Positions 53,601 to 61,677 of a stretch of DNA of 64,000 nt are shown one piece after another. A model generated the notes under the pieces. It made no database searches, was not told where the DNA came from, and was given only the letters and a program-made list of their open reading frames with translations. Every line of letters begins with the position of its first letter. The first letter of the stretch is position 1. A program made the translations under genes and the position numbers. Source of the stretch: Thalassobellus sp050294475 (GTDB lineage: Bacteria; Bacteroidota; Bacteroidia; Flavobacteriales; Flavobacteriaceae); the NCBI GenBank assembly GCA_050294475.1, contig JBNKOE010000013.1, positions 248,001 to 312,000 of the forward strand. Reading direction: 5' to 3'.

Positions 53601-54054
53601 ACGATTAATTGAATCATTAATTAATGAAAACAAACTAGACAAAGCTGAAGAAATTGCTGATATAGCTATGACGAATATGCCAGTAGATTACTTTGGGTAT
53701 TATACTCTTTTAGAACCTTATATTGACACTTATTACCAAGTTGGAAATAAAGAAAAAGCACAACAATTATTTAAAGAGGTTGCTAATAAATATCAAGAAA
53801 ACCTAACCTATTACAGTACTTTAGAAAAAGATAGTCAAGAACATTTATTTGAAGATATTTACACCGATATTCAGCGATATAAAGGTTTAATTGATGTGTT
53901 AGCTCAATACGATAAAGAGTTTGCTAAAACCGAAGGTGAAACATTTAATAATTATTTAATGTTATTAAAATCATTATACGGTAAAGATGAAACTCCGAAT
54001 GATATACGAGAAGATATTGACATCCCAACAGATAGTAGCTTAAAAATTGAATAG
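50689..54054 (+). CDS. DUF2723 (GT117-type) membrane protein
   Basis: 1121-residue protein. The N-terminal DUF2723 domain has an acidic pair in the first periplasmic loop (D37 and E40 in SFWDAGEYI), then LQVGHPPGAPLFQMMGAFF, a pattern reminiscent of GT-C glycosyltransferases, and about 12 membrane helices to near residue 680. A soluble domain follows (GDNDTFALWYAQEIEGYRTD, RPIYFTGGSYGDDD), then TPR-like helices at about 980-1060 (KAEEIADIAM, KAQQLFKEVANKYQ). Databases class such proteins as glycosyltransferase family 117; donor and acceptor are not known to me. It precedes a NodB deacetylase by nine bases, probably one operon. An oligosaccharide or protein glycosylation role is inference. Confidence 0.85.
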   Translation: MIDFNFKKWNTIIGWFSFLIALITYSLTVEPTVSFWDAGEYILTSSKLQVGHPPGAPLFQMMGAFFSIFAFEPSQIGWMMNMMSAVSSAFTILFMFWTITILLKKLVGNNDDINKNQAIAILGSGLVGSLAFCFTDSFWFNAVETEVYAMATLIMSVLFWLGLRWEQDMDKPRGNRWLILISFVIGLSFGVHFMGLLTIPAIGLIYYFKNYKDITIKNFIIANVVSVGVLLFVFKLLAPNILKIFSVLEIFFVNTIGLPFNSGSIIAGILLVAIIYYGLKYTRKKQYTHLNTAILCLTFVIIGFSTWLMLPIRANANVVINENNPSSARELLAYYNLEQYPETHLFYGPQFTDKYAYLDEKTPYVDDKPKYEKDLKKGEYVIVNDYKKAKQNYNSKQASILPRMWSGEHADNYMMFSGFLDFKVKPSLQNTFYNNAINAGASEEQANTYALNRVTEYKSKINKFKNQVAQGYVDYEDYDNFLSKEKNFIEIEKPSLASNIAYMLEYQLGYMYWRYFMWNFSGRQDDIQGRYDNHGNWISGIKLLDKWHLGYSQDNLPSDVKNNKARNTYYLLPLILGLIGFFFLFNKDKKLFWVMLVFFLFTGIAIQVYTNVRPFEPRERDYSVVGSFYVFALWIGFGVYAIYETLKKYLPKNLAAPIISIACLILVPSIMAANNWDDHDRSEKYTARSMAKMYLDSCGKDAILFTIGDNDTFALWYAQEIEGYRTDVRVINTSLFQTDWYIDQMKRKAYESDPIPSQLTHDLYKYGTNDYIVIEDVIPDTLNIKRLLNFISSDDPRAKYGDILKRQGVDINQVRQQDLKASYMPTPNIRIPVNKENALKSGIVKEKDADKIVPYIDIHVSGGALYKNRLLMLDIVANNEWKRPIYFTGGSYGDDDYLWMKDYLQLDGMCYKLVPIKTTINKNNPFEMGRVDADLMYEKVKKWDWGNSGSPDIYHDPETRKNSISYRSNLARLIESLINENKLDKAEEIADIAMTNMPVDYFGYYTLLEPYIDTYYQVGNKEKAQQLFKEVANKYQENLTYYSTLEKDSQEHLFEDIYTDIQRYKGLIDVLAQYDKEFAKTEGETFNNYLMLLKSLYGKDETPNDIREDIDIPTDSSLKIE

Positions 54055-54063
54055 CTTAAGGTT

Positions 54064-54711
54064 ATGACCTTAATACCTATAAAAATGCCATTAGTTGCAA
54101 AAAAGATGTTCCCAAATTATATTTGGGACATCGCCTCAACTAATAAAACTATCTATCTTACTTTTGATGATGGCCCAACCCCAGAAATTACAAACTGGAC
54201 ATTAAAAACCTTAAAAAAATTTAATGCAAAAGCCACTTTCTTTTGTATTGGAAATAACATTGAAAAACATCCAGACATCTTTCAAAACATTATAGAGGAA
54301 GGACATGCTATTGGAAACCATACACACAATCATATTAAAGGTTGGAGCACAAATACAGAAAATTATTTGACAAACATTATTAAAACACAAGAAGTAATAA
54401 ACTCTCAAAATATAATTCCTAATCAAGTGAATTTGTTTCGTCCACCTTACGGACAAATCACACCAAAACAAGGAAGAACCCTTAGAAATAAAGGGTATAA
54501 TATTATCATGTGGGATATCTTATCCTTTGATTGGGATATTAATATAAGTAAACAAACTTGCTTAAATAATGTGATAAAAAAAACAACAGACGGAAGTATT
54601 GTTGTTTTTCATGATAGTGTAAAAGCATCAAAAAACATGCAATATGCTTTACCTAAAGTGCTAGAACACTTTAGCAATTTAAACTATAAATTCAAATCAA
54701 TTACGCTTTAA
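54064..54711 (+). CDS. NodB-type polysaccharide deacetylase family protein
   Basis: 215-residue carbohydrate-esterase family 4-like protein. Motifs in order: TFDDGP (33-38, catalytic Asp35 and metal Asp36), H86-T-H-N-H90 (metal His pair), FRPPYGQ (about 136-142), IIMWDILSFDWD, and VVFHDS near the end. All main NodB residues are present, so it should be active in removing acetyl or similar groups from a GlcNAc polymer. No signal peptide is obvious, so it is probably cytoplasmic, which is odd for peptidoglycan work. ATG 54064 and ATG 54085 are both possible starts. Its stop overlaps the convergent thioredoxin-like stop by four bases. Confidence 0.88.
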   Translation: MTLIPIKMPLVAKKMFPNYIWDIASTNKTIYLTFDDGPTPEITNWTLKTLKKFNAKATFFCIGNNIEKHPDIFQNIIEEGHAIGNHTHNHIKGWSTNTENYLTNIIKTQEVINSQNIIPNQVNLFRPPYGQITPKQGRTLRNKGYNIIMWDILSFDWDINISKQTCLNNVIKKTTDGSIVVFHDSVKASKNMQYALPKVLEHFSNLNYKFKSITL

Positions 54712-55004
54712 ATATATTCTTGGATAATACTAATAAGTGTATTAGCATCTTGCTCGCCACTTTGACGCCATTTCATTTCGCCATTTTTGTAAACAATTAA
54801 TGTTGGTAAACCTTTTACTCGCAAAGCTTCAGCTAATTCTTGATTTTTTTCAACATCAATTTTAATTACTTTAGCCTTATCTCCCATAGCTGCAGCTACG
54901 TCGCGCAATACAGGATGCATAGCAGTAGATTGTTCGTTCCATTCAGTAAAAAAATCTAACAGAACAGGAATATCTACATCGATAAGTTCTCCAAATTTTG
55001 ACAT
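54708..55004 (-). CDS. Thioredoxin-fold protein lacking the CxxC cysteines
   Basis: 98-residue protein with the full thioredoxin fold: PVLLDFFTEWNEQSTAMHPV at the active-site helix, VIKIDVEKNQELAEALRVKG, and cis-Pro67 in GLPTLIVYKNG. The usual WCGPC is W22-N-E-Q-S26, so both cysteines (positions 23 and 26) are replaced and there is no Cys at all in the protein. It cannot act as a dithiol oxidoreductase; a binding or scaffold role is more likely. I recall near-identical proteins in other Flavobacteriaceae, so it is not a damaged copy. A -7 element (TAGGTTTG, 55044-55037) lies upstream. Confidence 0.88.
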   Translation of the reverse strand: MSKFGELIDVDIPVLLDFFTEWNEQSTAMHPVLRDVAAAMGDKAKVIKIDVEKNQELAEALRVKGLPTLIVYKNGEMKWRQSGEQDANTLISIIQEYI

Positions 55005-55144
55005 ATCTTAAAGTTTTAAGTGAACTTATAATTTTACAAACCTACAATTTTTATTTGGTTTGAAAATCAACGTTTTAAACACTTTGGTTTATACCTATTT
55101 ATAAATATAAACAATTTTGTTTTATTTCCAATAATTATAGGCAT

Positions 55145-56380
55145 TTAAGCAGGCTCTACACCCTTTTTAAGCTCTATTACAGTAATTTCTGGCCATATTC
55201 CCACACGCCCAGGAAAAGCTAAATAACCAAAACCTCTGTTTACATTAATATATTGTCCCATTACTTTATAAATACCTGCCCAATATTTATAACGCCATTT
55301 TATTGGACTCCATTTAAACCAACCTGGTATTTCAATGCCAAATTGCATACCATGTGTATGTCCGCTTAAAGTTAAATGATAATGATAGTCATCATGAATC
55401 ACTTTTTTCTCCCAATGTGATGGGTCATGACTCATTAATATTTTAAAGTCGTCTTTATGAATACCTTCTGCAGCGAGCTGTAAATCGCCTGCTTGTTTAA
55501 AACCAGCAACACCCCAGTTCTCAACACCTACAAGCGCAATACGATCTCCATCTTTTTCAAGAAATCTGTTTTCATTTAAAAGTAAATCAAATCCTATTTC
55601 TCTTTGAAGCGCTTTTAAATCTTCTAAATTTTGATGCTTATCCGCATCTGAATCCCAAGTAACATAATCGCCATAATCATGATTTCCTAATATTGAAAAC
55701 AAACCATCCTTGGCTTTTAATTTATTGAACACCTCTACATAAGGTAATAATTCGTCGGATTTGTTATTTACAAAATCGCCCGTAAATAAAATCACATCAC
55801 TTTTCTGCTCATTAATTAAATCGACACCATATTTCACCTTTTCGATATTATCAAAACTTCCGGAATGAATATCACTAATTTGAGTTATTTGATACCCATT
55901 AAAGGCATCGGGCAAATCTTCAAAATGAAGTGTATACTTTAAAACCTTGTAATTGTACTTTCCTCTATAAATACCATATAACACAGAAGCAAATGGCAGA
56001 GATGCAAGCCCTAAAGCAATTTTACTAACAAACTGACGTCGTGCAGGAAAGTAATTCCCTTTAGCCACTTCTCCTTCAGCAAAATAACGGTAAATAGCCA
56101 TAGGCACCCTAAAAATATCCTCTCCAAGCATGACTATAAGCAAAATCATTTTTGGAATTAAAATAGCTATTAGAAAACCAAAGGCATAACCATGGCTATG
56201 AGTAAATCCATCCCTTCTATTAAAACCATAAAAGTGCAACACAAAGTTACCAATCACCAAAAGAGTAACTACCCAATATAAAATATTTAACCATAGGTTT
56301 TTACTTGCCGTCCGAAATGCTTGGTAAGCATAGATATCGATAATACCGAAAATGATTATAAAAATAGCCCAACGCAGCAT
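55145..56380 (-). CDS. Membrane-anchored metallophosphoesterase
   Basis: 411-residue protein with four or five N-terminal helices (to about residue 135) and a calcineurin-like domain. Metal-binding motifs in order: QISDIHSGSFDN, LFTGDFVNN, LGNHDYGDY, LMSHDPSHW and LSGHTHGMQFG, all residues intact. Members of this membrane-anchored group often act on lipid-linked or nucleotide phosphates; the substrate is not readable. It starts at an ATG. Downstream 55005-55144 holds only AT-rich sequence with the thioredoxin -7 element. The S8 peptidase gene lies 47 bases upstream and may be co-transcribed. Confidence 0.9.
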   Translation of the reverse strand: MLRWAIFIIIFGIIDIYAYQAFRTASKNLWLNILYWVVTLLVIGNFVLHFYGFNRRDGFTHSHGYAFGFLIAILIPKMILLIVMLGEDIFRVPMAIYRYFAEGEVAKGNYFPARRQFVSKIALGLASLPFASVLYGIYRGKYNYKVLKYTLHFEDLPDAFNGYQITQISDIHSGSFDNIEKVKYGVDLINEQKSDVILFTGDFVNNKSDELLPYVEVFNKLKAKDGLFSILGNHDYGDYVTWDSDADKHQNLEDLKALQREIGFDLLLNENRFLEKDGDRIALVGVENWGVAGFKQAGDLQLAAEGIHKDDFKILMSHDPSHWEKKVIHDDYHYHLTLSGHTHGMQFGIEIPGWFKWSPIKWRYKYWAGIYKVMGQYINVNRGFGYLAFPGRVGIWPEITVIELKKGVEPA

Positions 56381-56427
56381 ATTCCTTTTTTAGCCAAAGA
56401 TACAGTATTACAAAATAATACCATTTG

Positions 56428-58056
56428 CTACTCTTTTACAATTTTTATAGCTATAGATTGTTCTATTTCATTTACAGCTGACAAAATGTAGAATCCCTCT
56501 TGTAAAGAAGAAACATTTAAAGAGTTTACTCCATTGTCATCTTCGATATCTAAGATTTTCTTCCCTAAAATATTTCTGAGAATAACTCTTTTAATTTTAG
56601 ATTTCGATTTGATAAACACTCTATCTTTTACTGGGTTAGGGTAAACAGCAAAATTTTCAAAATCGTGCCTACTATTATTAAGCAACCCATGGGTTAGTGC
56701 CTTATAAGCATTTACTCTACCATAACCGTAATATTGATCCCACCCAGCAGTATCTTCTCCAGGATTTCCTACCTGATCTTCACTGGTTTCCTCTAAAATA
56801 GTTCTTATTTGATCTACGGTTAAGCTAGGATTAACAGACAGTAATAAAGATACTAATCCTGTTACTTGTGGTGCTGCTTGTGATGTGCCTCCCCAATACG
56901 TATTATAATTTGTATTAGAATCATATTTTAATCCAAAAATATAGTTTCCTGGTGCTACAAAATCTATTTCTGAGCCAAAGTTACTTCCGCTTGAAGTATC
57001 CCAAAAAAACGGCACACTTCTAGTATCATCGGCATCTGTAGAACCCACAGCAAAAGTATTGACATATTTTGCAGGATATTGTACGGCTGAATTTTGATTA
57101 CCTGTTGAAACAACAACAGGAACATTATTATTATATGCATAATTAATTGCATCTTCTAAATAACTAGAAGCGGAGTTGCCTCCTGCAGATAAATTAATAA
57201 CATCTGCACCATTATCAACTGCATAACGAATAGCGTCTGCCCAATCAGAATAATACCCAGTATTGTTATCATCTAACACTTTACACACCATTATTTTTGA
57301 ATTCCAATTCATACCAGCATAACCAATATCATTATTACCAGTTGCTATAGCTATTCCGGCAACATTAGTACCATGTCCATAATCATCAGTAGGGTCATTG
57401 TCATCATTAACAAAGTCCCATCCTGCATAGTGGTCGTCTATGTATCCATTGTTATCGGAATCAAAAAAATTACCATTGGTTTCATCAGTATTAACCCAAA
57501 TTCTATCTACTACTTCAGGGTGATCTAATTTTAATCCAGTATCTAAAATAGCAACAACCAGATCTGAAGCTCCTTGAGTGATATCCCAAGCTAAATCTGT
57601 ATCCATATCAGCATCATTAATTGATGGTGAAGTTGAAAATGTTCCATCATTATGATGACACCATTGACGGTTAAATAAGGCATCATTAGGTGTAGTTTGA
57701 AACATGCCATGTCCTTTACCTATATAATTAGGCTCAACATATTCAAAAAGCCCTGTGTTTTTGTATGCTTTTATCAAATCAGATATTGTTTGATTTGAAT
57801 TAAACTTGAGAATATAAGTGTCTGCTAATTTTTTATTACCAATTAGTTTAACAGACTTTATTTGATGGCTTTTATTTAAATTATCTAAGGCCGCGTCTCC
57901 AAACTTTTTACTACTAACGGCTGTTTTAGAATTTGGTTTCTTATTTGGTTTAAACTTTATTATTAGTTGATTCTCAACAAAATTAATCTCATTTTGAGAA
58001 AATATTGAAAAACTAAACACACTATATACTAACACTAAAGAAATTATCTTTTTCAT
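56428..58056 (-). CDS. T9SS-exported subtilisin-like serine peptidase
   Basis: 542-residue S8 peptidase. Signal peptide 1-21; I9-like propeptide about 25-112 (NQLIIKFKPN to FEYVEPNY); catalytic triad D172 (VVAILDTGLKLDHP), H228 (DYGHGTNVAG) and S392 (WGGTSQAAP), with oxyanion N320 (STGNQN). The last ~80 residues are a type A T9SS sorting domain (FAVYPNPVKDRVFI, GKKILDI, LQEGFYILSA, IAIKIVKE), so it is exported through SprA and either released or surface-bound. It follows the SusCD and lipoprotein genes in the same direction with a perfect hairpin between. A link to protein or peptide use by that locus is a guess from position. Confidence 0.93.
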   Translation of the reverse strand: MKKIISLVLVYSVFSFSIFSQNEINFVENQLIIKFKPNKKPNSKTAVSSKKFGDAALDNLNKSHQIKSVKLIGNKKLADTYILKFNSNQTISDLIKAYKNTGLFEYVEPNYIGKGHGMFQTTPNDALFNRQWCHHNDGTFSTSPSINDADMDTDLAWDITQGASDLVVAILDTGLKLDHPEVVDRIWVNTDETNGNFFDSDNNGYIDDHYAGWDFVNDDNDPTDDYGHGTNVAGIAIATGNNDIGYAGMNWNSKIMVCKVLDDNNTGYYSDWADAIRYAVDNGADVINLSAGGNSASSYLEDAINYAYNNNVPVVVSTGNQNSAVQYPAKYVNTFAVGSTDADDTRSVPFFWDTSSGSNFGSEIDFVAPGNYIFGLKYDSNTNYNTYWGGTSQAAPQVTGLVSLLLSVNPSLTVDQIRTILEETSEDQVGNPGEDTAGWDQYYGYGRVNAYKALTHGLLNNSRHDFENFAVYPNPVKDRVFIKSKSKIKRVILRNILGKKILDIEDDNGVNSLNVSSLQEGFYILSAVNEIEQSIAIKIVKE

Positions 58057-58074
58057 AATTTATTTTTACAGTTA

Positions 58075-58108
58075 AGTTGTGAAGAGTAAAAACATACTCT
58101 TCACAACT
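58075..58108 (-). other. Perfect 14-bp intercistronic hairpin
   Basis: Arms AGTTGTGAAGAGTA and TACTCTTCACAACT with a six-base loop, between the lipoprotein stop (58121) and the S8 peptidase start (58056). Neither strand has a U-run after the stem, so it is not a classical terminator. It may mark a processing or stability point in the message. Confidence 0.7.
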
Positions 58109-58120
58109 ATAATTTATTTA

Positions 58121-59275
58121 TTACAGAGGAGTTGATCTTAAATAACTAAACCCTCCTAGACCACCATCAGCTCCATTTCCTCTGTGCCAATCAATCCAAG
58201 TAAGTTCTAGATACACATCATCTTTTATAAGATATACTACTAAAGGGGCGTTTCCATTACTGTTAATATAGGCATAGGTTGACCCCACAATATCTGCAAA
58301 TGTGCTAAAAGATAAATTCTCTACACCATCAGAAATATTACCTACAGCCCATAATGTTCCTTCTGGAGAAACAGATTCAGGGTAAGAGTTTCCAAAAACA
58401 AATCCTGTTTCTATTGCTGCATTGTAAATAGGAAACTTAACATCTCTAGCAAACCATACCAAGTCTGTTATTCTATCTTGGTTTTCAGCTAAAGTAACGT
58501 CTCCACCTCCTTCATAAACGAAAGATATGCTAGGACCTGTCCATAAATTGGTAACATCATTTAAGGTTATTACCACCTCTTTTGTTATTGAAGATGAGCC
58601 TAAAGCAACCCCTACAGTAGCAGTAAGTGTTGGGTTTATCTCCCAATCGAAAATTAAACGATCTAAAACACTTAACTCTCCTGTCTCTGAGTCTACACTA
58701 AAAGCACCTTCAATACTTTCGCTTTCTAAAGAGAATGTCGTTCCGTCGCCAAAAATTTTATCCATAGTTGTTAAAACTTGGTCTTGACTAGGGTTTTCAT
58801 CTATTGTTAAAGCTATTGGCTCATTAGATACCACAAATACGCTTGTGCTAACAACTTTAGAATTATCTGAAAGACCTATACTAAAGTCTGAATCATCAAC
58901 ACTTACTAATGATACACTAAATCCATATTCCGTTTCACTTTGAGGAATTATAATCTCTATTTCTCCTTCTATTTCTCCAGCATTAATATGCAAGACACCA
59001 TTAGAAGCATCAATAAAACCACTTGGTAACTCTCCTGTTATAACATCAACCATATATGATATGGTTATGCCATTAGGGTTTATTGATGTATTCAGTTCTA
59101 CAGGCAATGTAAGTACAGAATTTTCTGAAGTTACTATTTGACTATTAGACAGTAGTTCTACATAACCCGATTTAGGGTTGTTTCCTCCAAATTGATTTGC
59201 ACTGTCATCACATGCACAAATAACTAAGGCTAAGAAAATACTTAGTGGGAAAATAAGTTTTATATATGATTTCAT
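58121..59275 (-). CDS. Surface lipoprotein with cadherin-like and shared C-terminal domain
   Basis: 384-residue lipoprotein: signal with lipobox ICAC (lipidated Cys22) followed by DDSANQ, acids after Cys being typical of surface-exported Bacteroidota lipoproteins. Residues about 35-150 form a beta domain, about 155-240 a cadherin-like domain (FSVDSETGELSV, VVITLNDV), and about 245-384 a C-terminal domain shared with the upstream lipoprotein (WTGPSISFVYEGGGD, NQDRITDLVWFARD, GNAPLVVYLIKDDVYLEL, WHRGNGADGGLGGFSY). I do not know a name for this last domain, though I recall similar endings in other flavobacterial surface proteins. Its place in a susCD operon suggests ligand binding. The exact substrate is unknown. 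Confidence 0.75.
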   Translation of the reverse strand: MKSYIKLIFPLSIFLALVICACDDSANQFGGNNPKSGYVELLSNSQIVTSENSVLTLPVELNTSINPNGITISYMVDVITGELPSGFIDASNGVLHINAGEIEGEIEIIIPQSETEYGFSVSLVSVDDSDFSIGLSDNSKVVSTSVFVVSNEPIALTIDENPSQDQVLTTMDKIFGDGTTFSLESESIEGAFSVDSETGELSVLDRLIFDWEINPTLTATVGVALGSSSITKEVVITLNDVTNLWTGPSISFVYEGGGDVTLAENQDRITDLVWFARDVKFPIYNAAIETGFVFGNSYPESVSPEGTLWAVGNISDGVENLSFSTFADIVGSTYAYINSNGNAPLVVYLIKDDVYLELTWIDWHRGNGADGGLGGFSYLRSTPL

Positions 59276-59324
59276 TATTTTTTATTTCTTAAAATTTTAT
59301 TAATAAACTCATTACTAATAGGGT

Positions 59325-60203
59325 TTAGTTTTCAGGCGTAGATCTTGTATAACTAAAACCTCCTAAGCCACCATCGGCTCCAGTTCCTCTGTGCCAGTCA
59401 ATAAAAGTAAGATCTACATATATATCTTCGTTAATTAAGTGTACAACTAATGGCGCATTTCCGTTTCTTATATGAATATAACCTGAAACAACAACATCTG
59501 CAAAGGTGCTAAATCTTAAGTTTTCTACACCATCCGAGATGCTACCAACTGCCCATTCTGTGCCTACTGGAGATAAAGACTGTGCATAAGTACTACTATG
59601 AAAAACAAATTGAGTTTCTCTGGCTGCATTAAAAATAGGCCACTTAGCATTTCTTGCTATCCACACTAAATCTGTCATTCTATCTTGGTTTTCTGGTAAA
59701 GTAGCATCTCCATCTCCTTCATAAACGAAAGTAATTGAAGGCCCTGTCCATAGTACTGGTTCAGGAGCAATATTTACAGTATGTATAGCTGGAGATAAAG
59801 TAGCTTCGCTTATACTAGACGCTGAAATAATAAGCTGTAATTGTACAGTCTCAGACAAACCGCTTGGGTTAATTCCTGTAAAACTAAAACTACCTTTAAG
59901 TTCATTTGCTGGTATAGTTACCGTACCGTTAAAACTGTAATTTTCTGTTAAAGCTGGATTTATTACACCTACTGGATTTGGGTTTACAGTCACTGTAACT
60001 GTTCTTTCCTCACTAGAATATGTACTAATAGAAATAGGTATTTCTACCGTTTTCTGATTTCCGGTTCCTACTGACACAAGTGTGCTGTTAGTTTCAAACT
60101 GTACTAAAGCCTCATCTCCATAAGCATCATATTGAGCTATATCTTGTTCTCCACAAGCCACAGCAATAAGTACTAAAAGTGTTATATATATTACTTTTTT
60201 CAT
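59325..60203 (-). CDS. Surface lipoprotein, paralogue sharing the C-terminal domain
   Basis: 292-residue lipoprotein: lipobox IAVAC with Cys17, then GEQD. Residues about 30-145 form a beta domain (EIPISISTYSSEERTVTVTV, FTGINPSGLSETVQLQLI). Residues about 150-292 are the same C-terminal domain as the neighbour at 58121-59275 (WTGPSITFVYEGDGD, NQDRMTDLVWIARNAKWPIF, GTEWAVGSISDGVENL, WHRGTGADGGLGGFSY), with most positions identical. It lacks the cadherin-like domain of the neighbour. It follows susD by 11 bases, so it is in the operon position often held by surface glycan- or peptide-binding lipoproteins. The ligand is unknown. Confidence 0.75.
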   Translation of the reverse strand: MKKVIYITLLVLIAVACGEQDIAQYDAYGDEALVQFETNSTLVSVGTGNQKTVEIPISISTYSSEERTVTVTVNPNPVGVINPALTENYSFNGTVTIPANELKGSFSFTGINPSGLSETVQLQLIISASSISEATLSPAIHTVNIAPEPVLWTGPSITFVYEGDGDATLPENQDRMTDLVWIARNAKWPIFNAARETQFVFHSSTYAQSLSPVGTEWAVGSISDGVENLRFSTFADVVVSGYIHIRNGNAPLVVHLINEDIYVDLTFIDWHRGTGADGGLGGFSYTRSTPEN

Positions 60204-60214
60204 ATTATTCTTTT

Positions 60215-61666
60215 TTAATAACCTGGATTTTGTTGTTCTCTAATAGGCACATTTCCTGCTAGCTCATTTTGAGGGATTGGGAATGTGAATTTGTAAAACT
60301 CATCTGCAGACAGCGAACATGCATTGAATGCCTCACAATCAATAGGGTCTCTGTCTATAGTAATACCTAACTCTGAATTAAATCTTTTGATGTCTATATA
60401 TCTGTGTCCTTCTAAAGCTAATTCTTTTCTTCTTTCAGCTAACACAGCTTCTAAAGCTTCTGTTTTTGTACTGTATGAATCTAAAGTTGTAGAAGATAGA
60501 AATCTAGCATCTCGTAATATTTTTAACGTTGCTGCAGCACCATTAATATCATTCTCTCTAGCTTGTGCTTCAGCTTTAATTAGATACATTTCTGCTACTC
60601 TAAAATATTTGTAGCTATTTTGTCTTGGTTGCCCATTACTACCTGGGTATTTACCTATTAAAAGAATATCATCTTTCCCCCCATTAGATTGATAATCTGT
60701 ATCTGGCTCAGATTCTGAATGTACAATAGTATTAAACCTAATATCTTCTGTGTCTAACAAGTTATATAATGATCTACTTAACTCCATAAAAGCTCCTCCA
60801 TTAATCCCTACATTTCTAAAATAGAAATTGGCTGCTATTTGGCCAGATGAGTTACTTTGGTTACGCTCTCCTTTAAAAATAACACCTACATTACTAACAT
60901 CTCTAAATAAGTTATAGTATTCAGCACGATTAGCTAGTGGATAGGTGTCTATTAATTCTTGCGCTAGTGACATGGCCAAATTGTTGTTTCCCCTATATAA
61001 TGCCATTCTTGCTTCTAATGCTGTTACAAAACCTTTAGTAATATATAATGGGTTTGTTATAGAATCATCTAACAAATTCTTTACTAAACTCAAGTCACTT
61101 TCTATAAAATCAAAAATTTCTCCGTTTGTAGATCTTGTTAATTGCTCTGAGATAGACGTTACATAATCTACCTTAATCACTCCTAAAGCATTATCATCTG
61201 TAAGATCTGTAGAAAAATACGTTAATAACTCAAAATATTCTGCTGCTCTAGCTGCATATAATTGAGCTAAAATATTATTAAACCTATCTTGTTCTGTACT
61301 TTCTATTTCAATGTTCTCAGAAGCTGCTAAAATTCTATTTATTAGGTTTATATTATAATAGTTATCAACCCATAATGAACTTGCTATACCACTGTTTGTA
61401 TTAATTTGAAATTGATATAGGTTAATATTTTGTCCTCCATTTTCAAAGCCTATAGAAGTTTCATCAGTAAATAAACTGCTTATTTGAATAGCTTGTTCTG
61501 TATTTAAACCAAAATAAACATCATTTAAACCAGATTGTAAGTCATCTATACTTTGAAATGCTGCATCTGCTCCTAATTCTCCTGGTTGAATAACATCAAC
61601 AACATCTTCACAAGAGAAATATAGTATAGCAAATAGTATGATTGTAACTTTATTTATATTCTTCAT
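60215..61666 (-). CDS. SusD/RagB-family substrate-binding lipoprotein
   Basis: 483-residue SusD homologue, the lid-like binding lipoprotein that pairs with a SusC barrel. Lipobox LYFSC with Cys19, followed by EDVVDV. Typical parts are the N-terminal SIDDLQSGLNDVYFG, TPR-like helices, and the C-terminal signature RVAEMYLIKAEAQARENDIN with LAERRKELALEGHRYIDIKR and YKFTFPIPQNEL. It ends 11 bases before the first lipoprotein and starts 11 bases after the SusC gene. Substrate cannot be read; no carbohydrate-active enzyme is near, while a secreted peptidase is. Confidence 0.93.
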   Translation of the reverse strand: MKNINKVTIILFAILYFSCEDVVDVIQPGELGADAAFQSIDDLQSGLNDVYFGLNTEQAIQISSLFTDETSIGFENGGQNINLYQFQINTNSGIASSLWVDNYYNINLINRILAASENIEIESTEQDRFNNILAQLYAARAAEYFELLTYFSTDLTDDNALGVIKVDYVTSISEQLTRSTNGEIFDFIESDLSLVKNLLDDSITNPLYITKGFVTALEARMALYRGNNNLAMSLAQELIDTYPLANRAEYYNLFRDVSNVGVIFKGERNQSNSSGQIAANFYFRNVGINGGAFMELSRSLYNLLDTEDIRFNTIVHSESEPDTDYQSNGGKDDILLIGKYPGSNGQPRQNSYKYFRVAEMYLIKAEAQARENDINGAAATLKILRDARFLSSTTLDSYSTKTEALEAVLAERRKELALEGHRYIDIKRFNSELGITIDRDPIDCEAFNACSLSADEFYKFTFPIPQNELAGNVPIREQQNPGY

Positions 61667-61677
61667 AAGTTCTTTTT

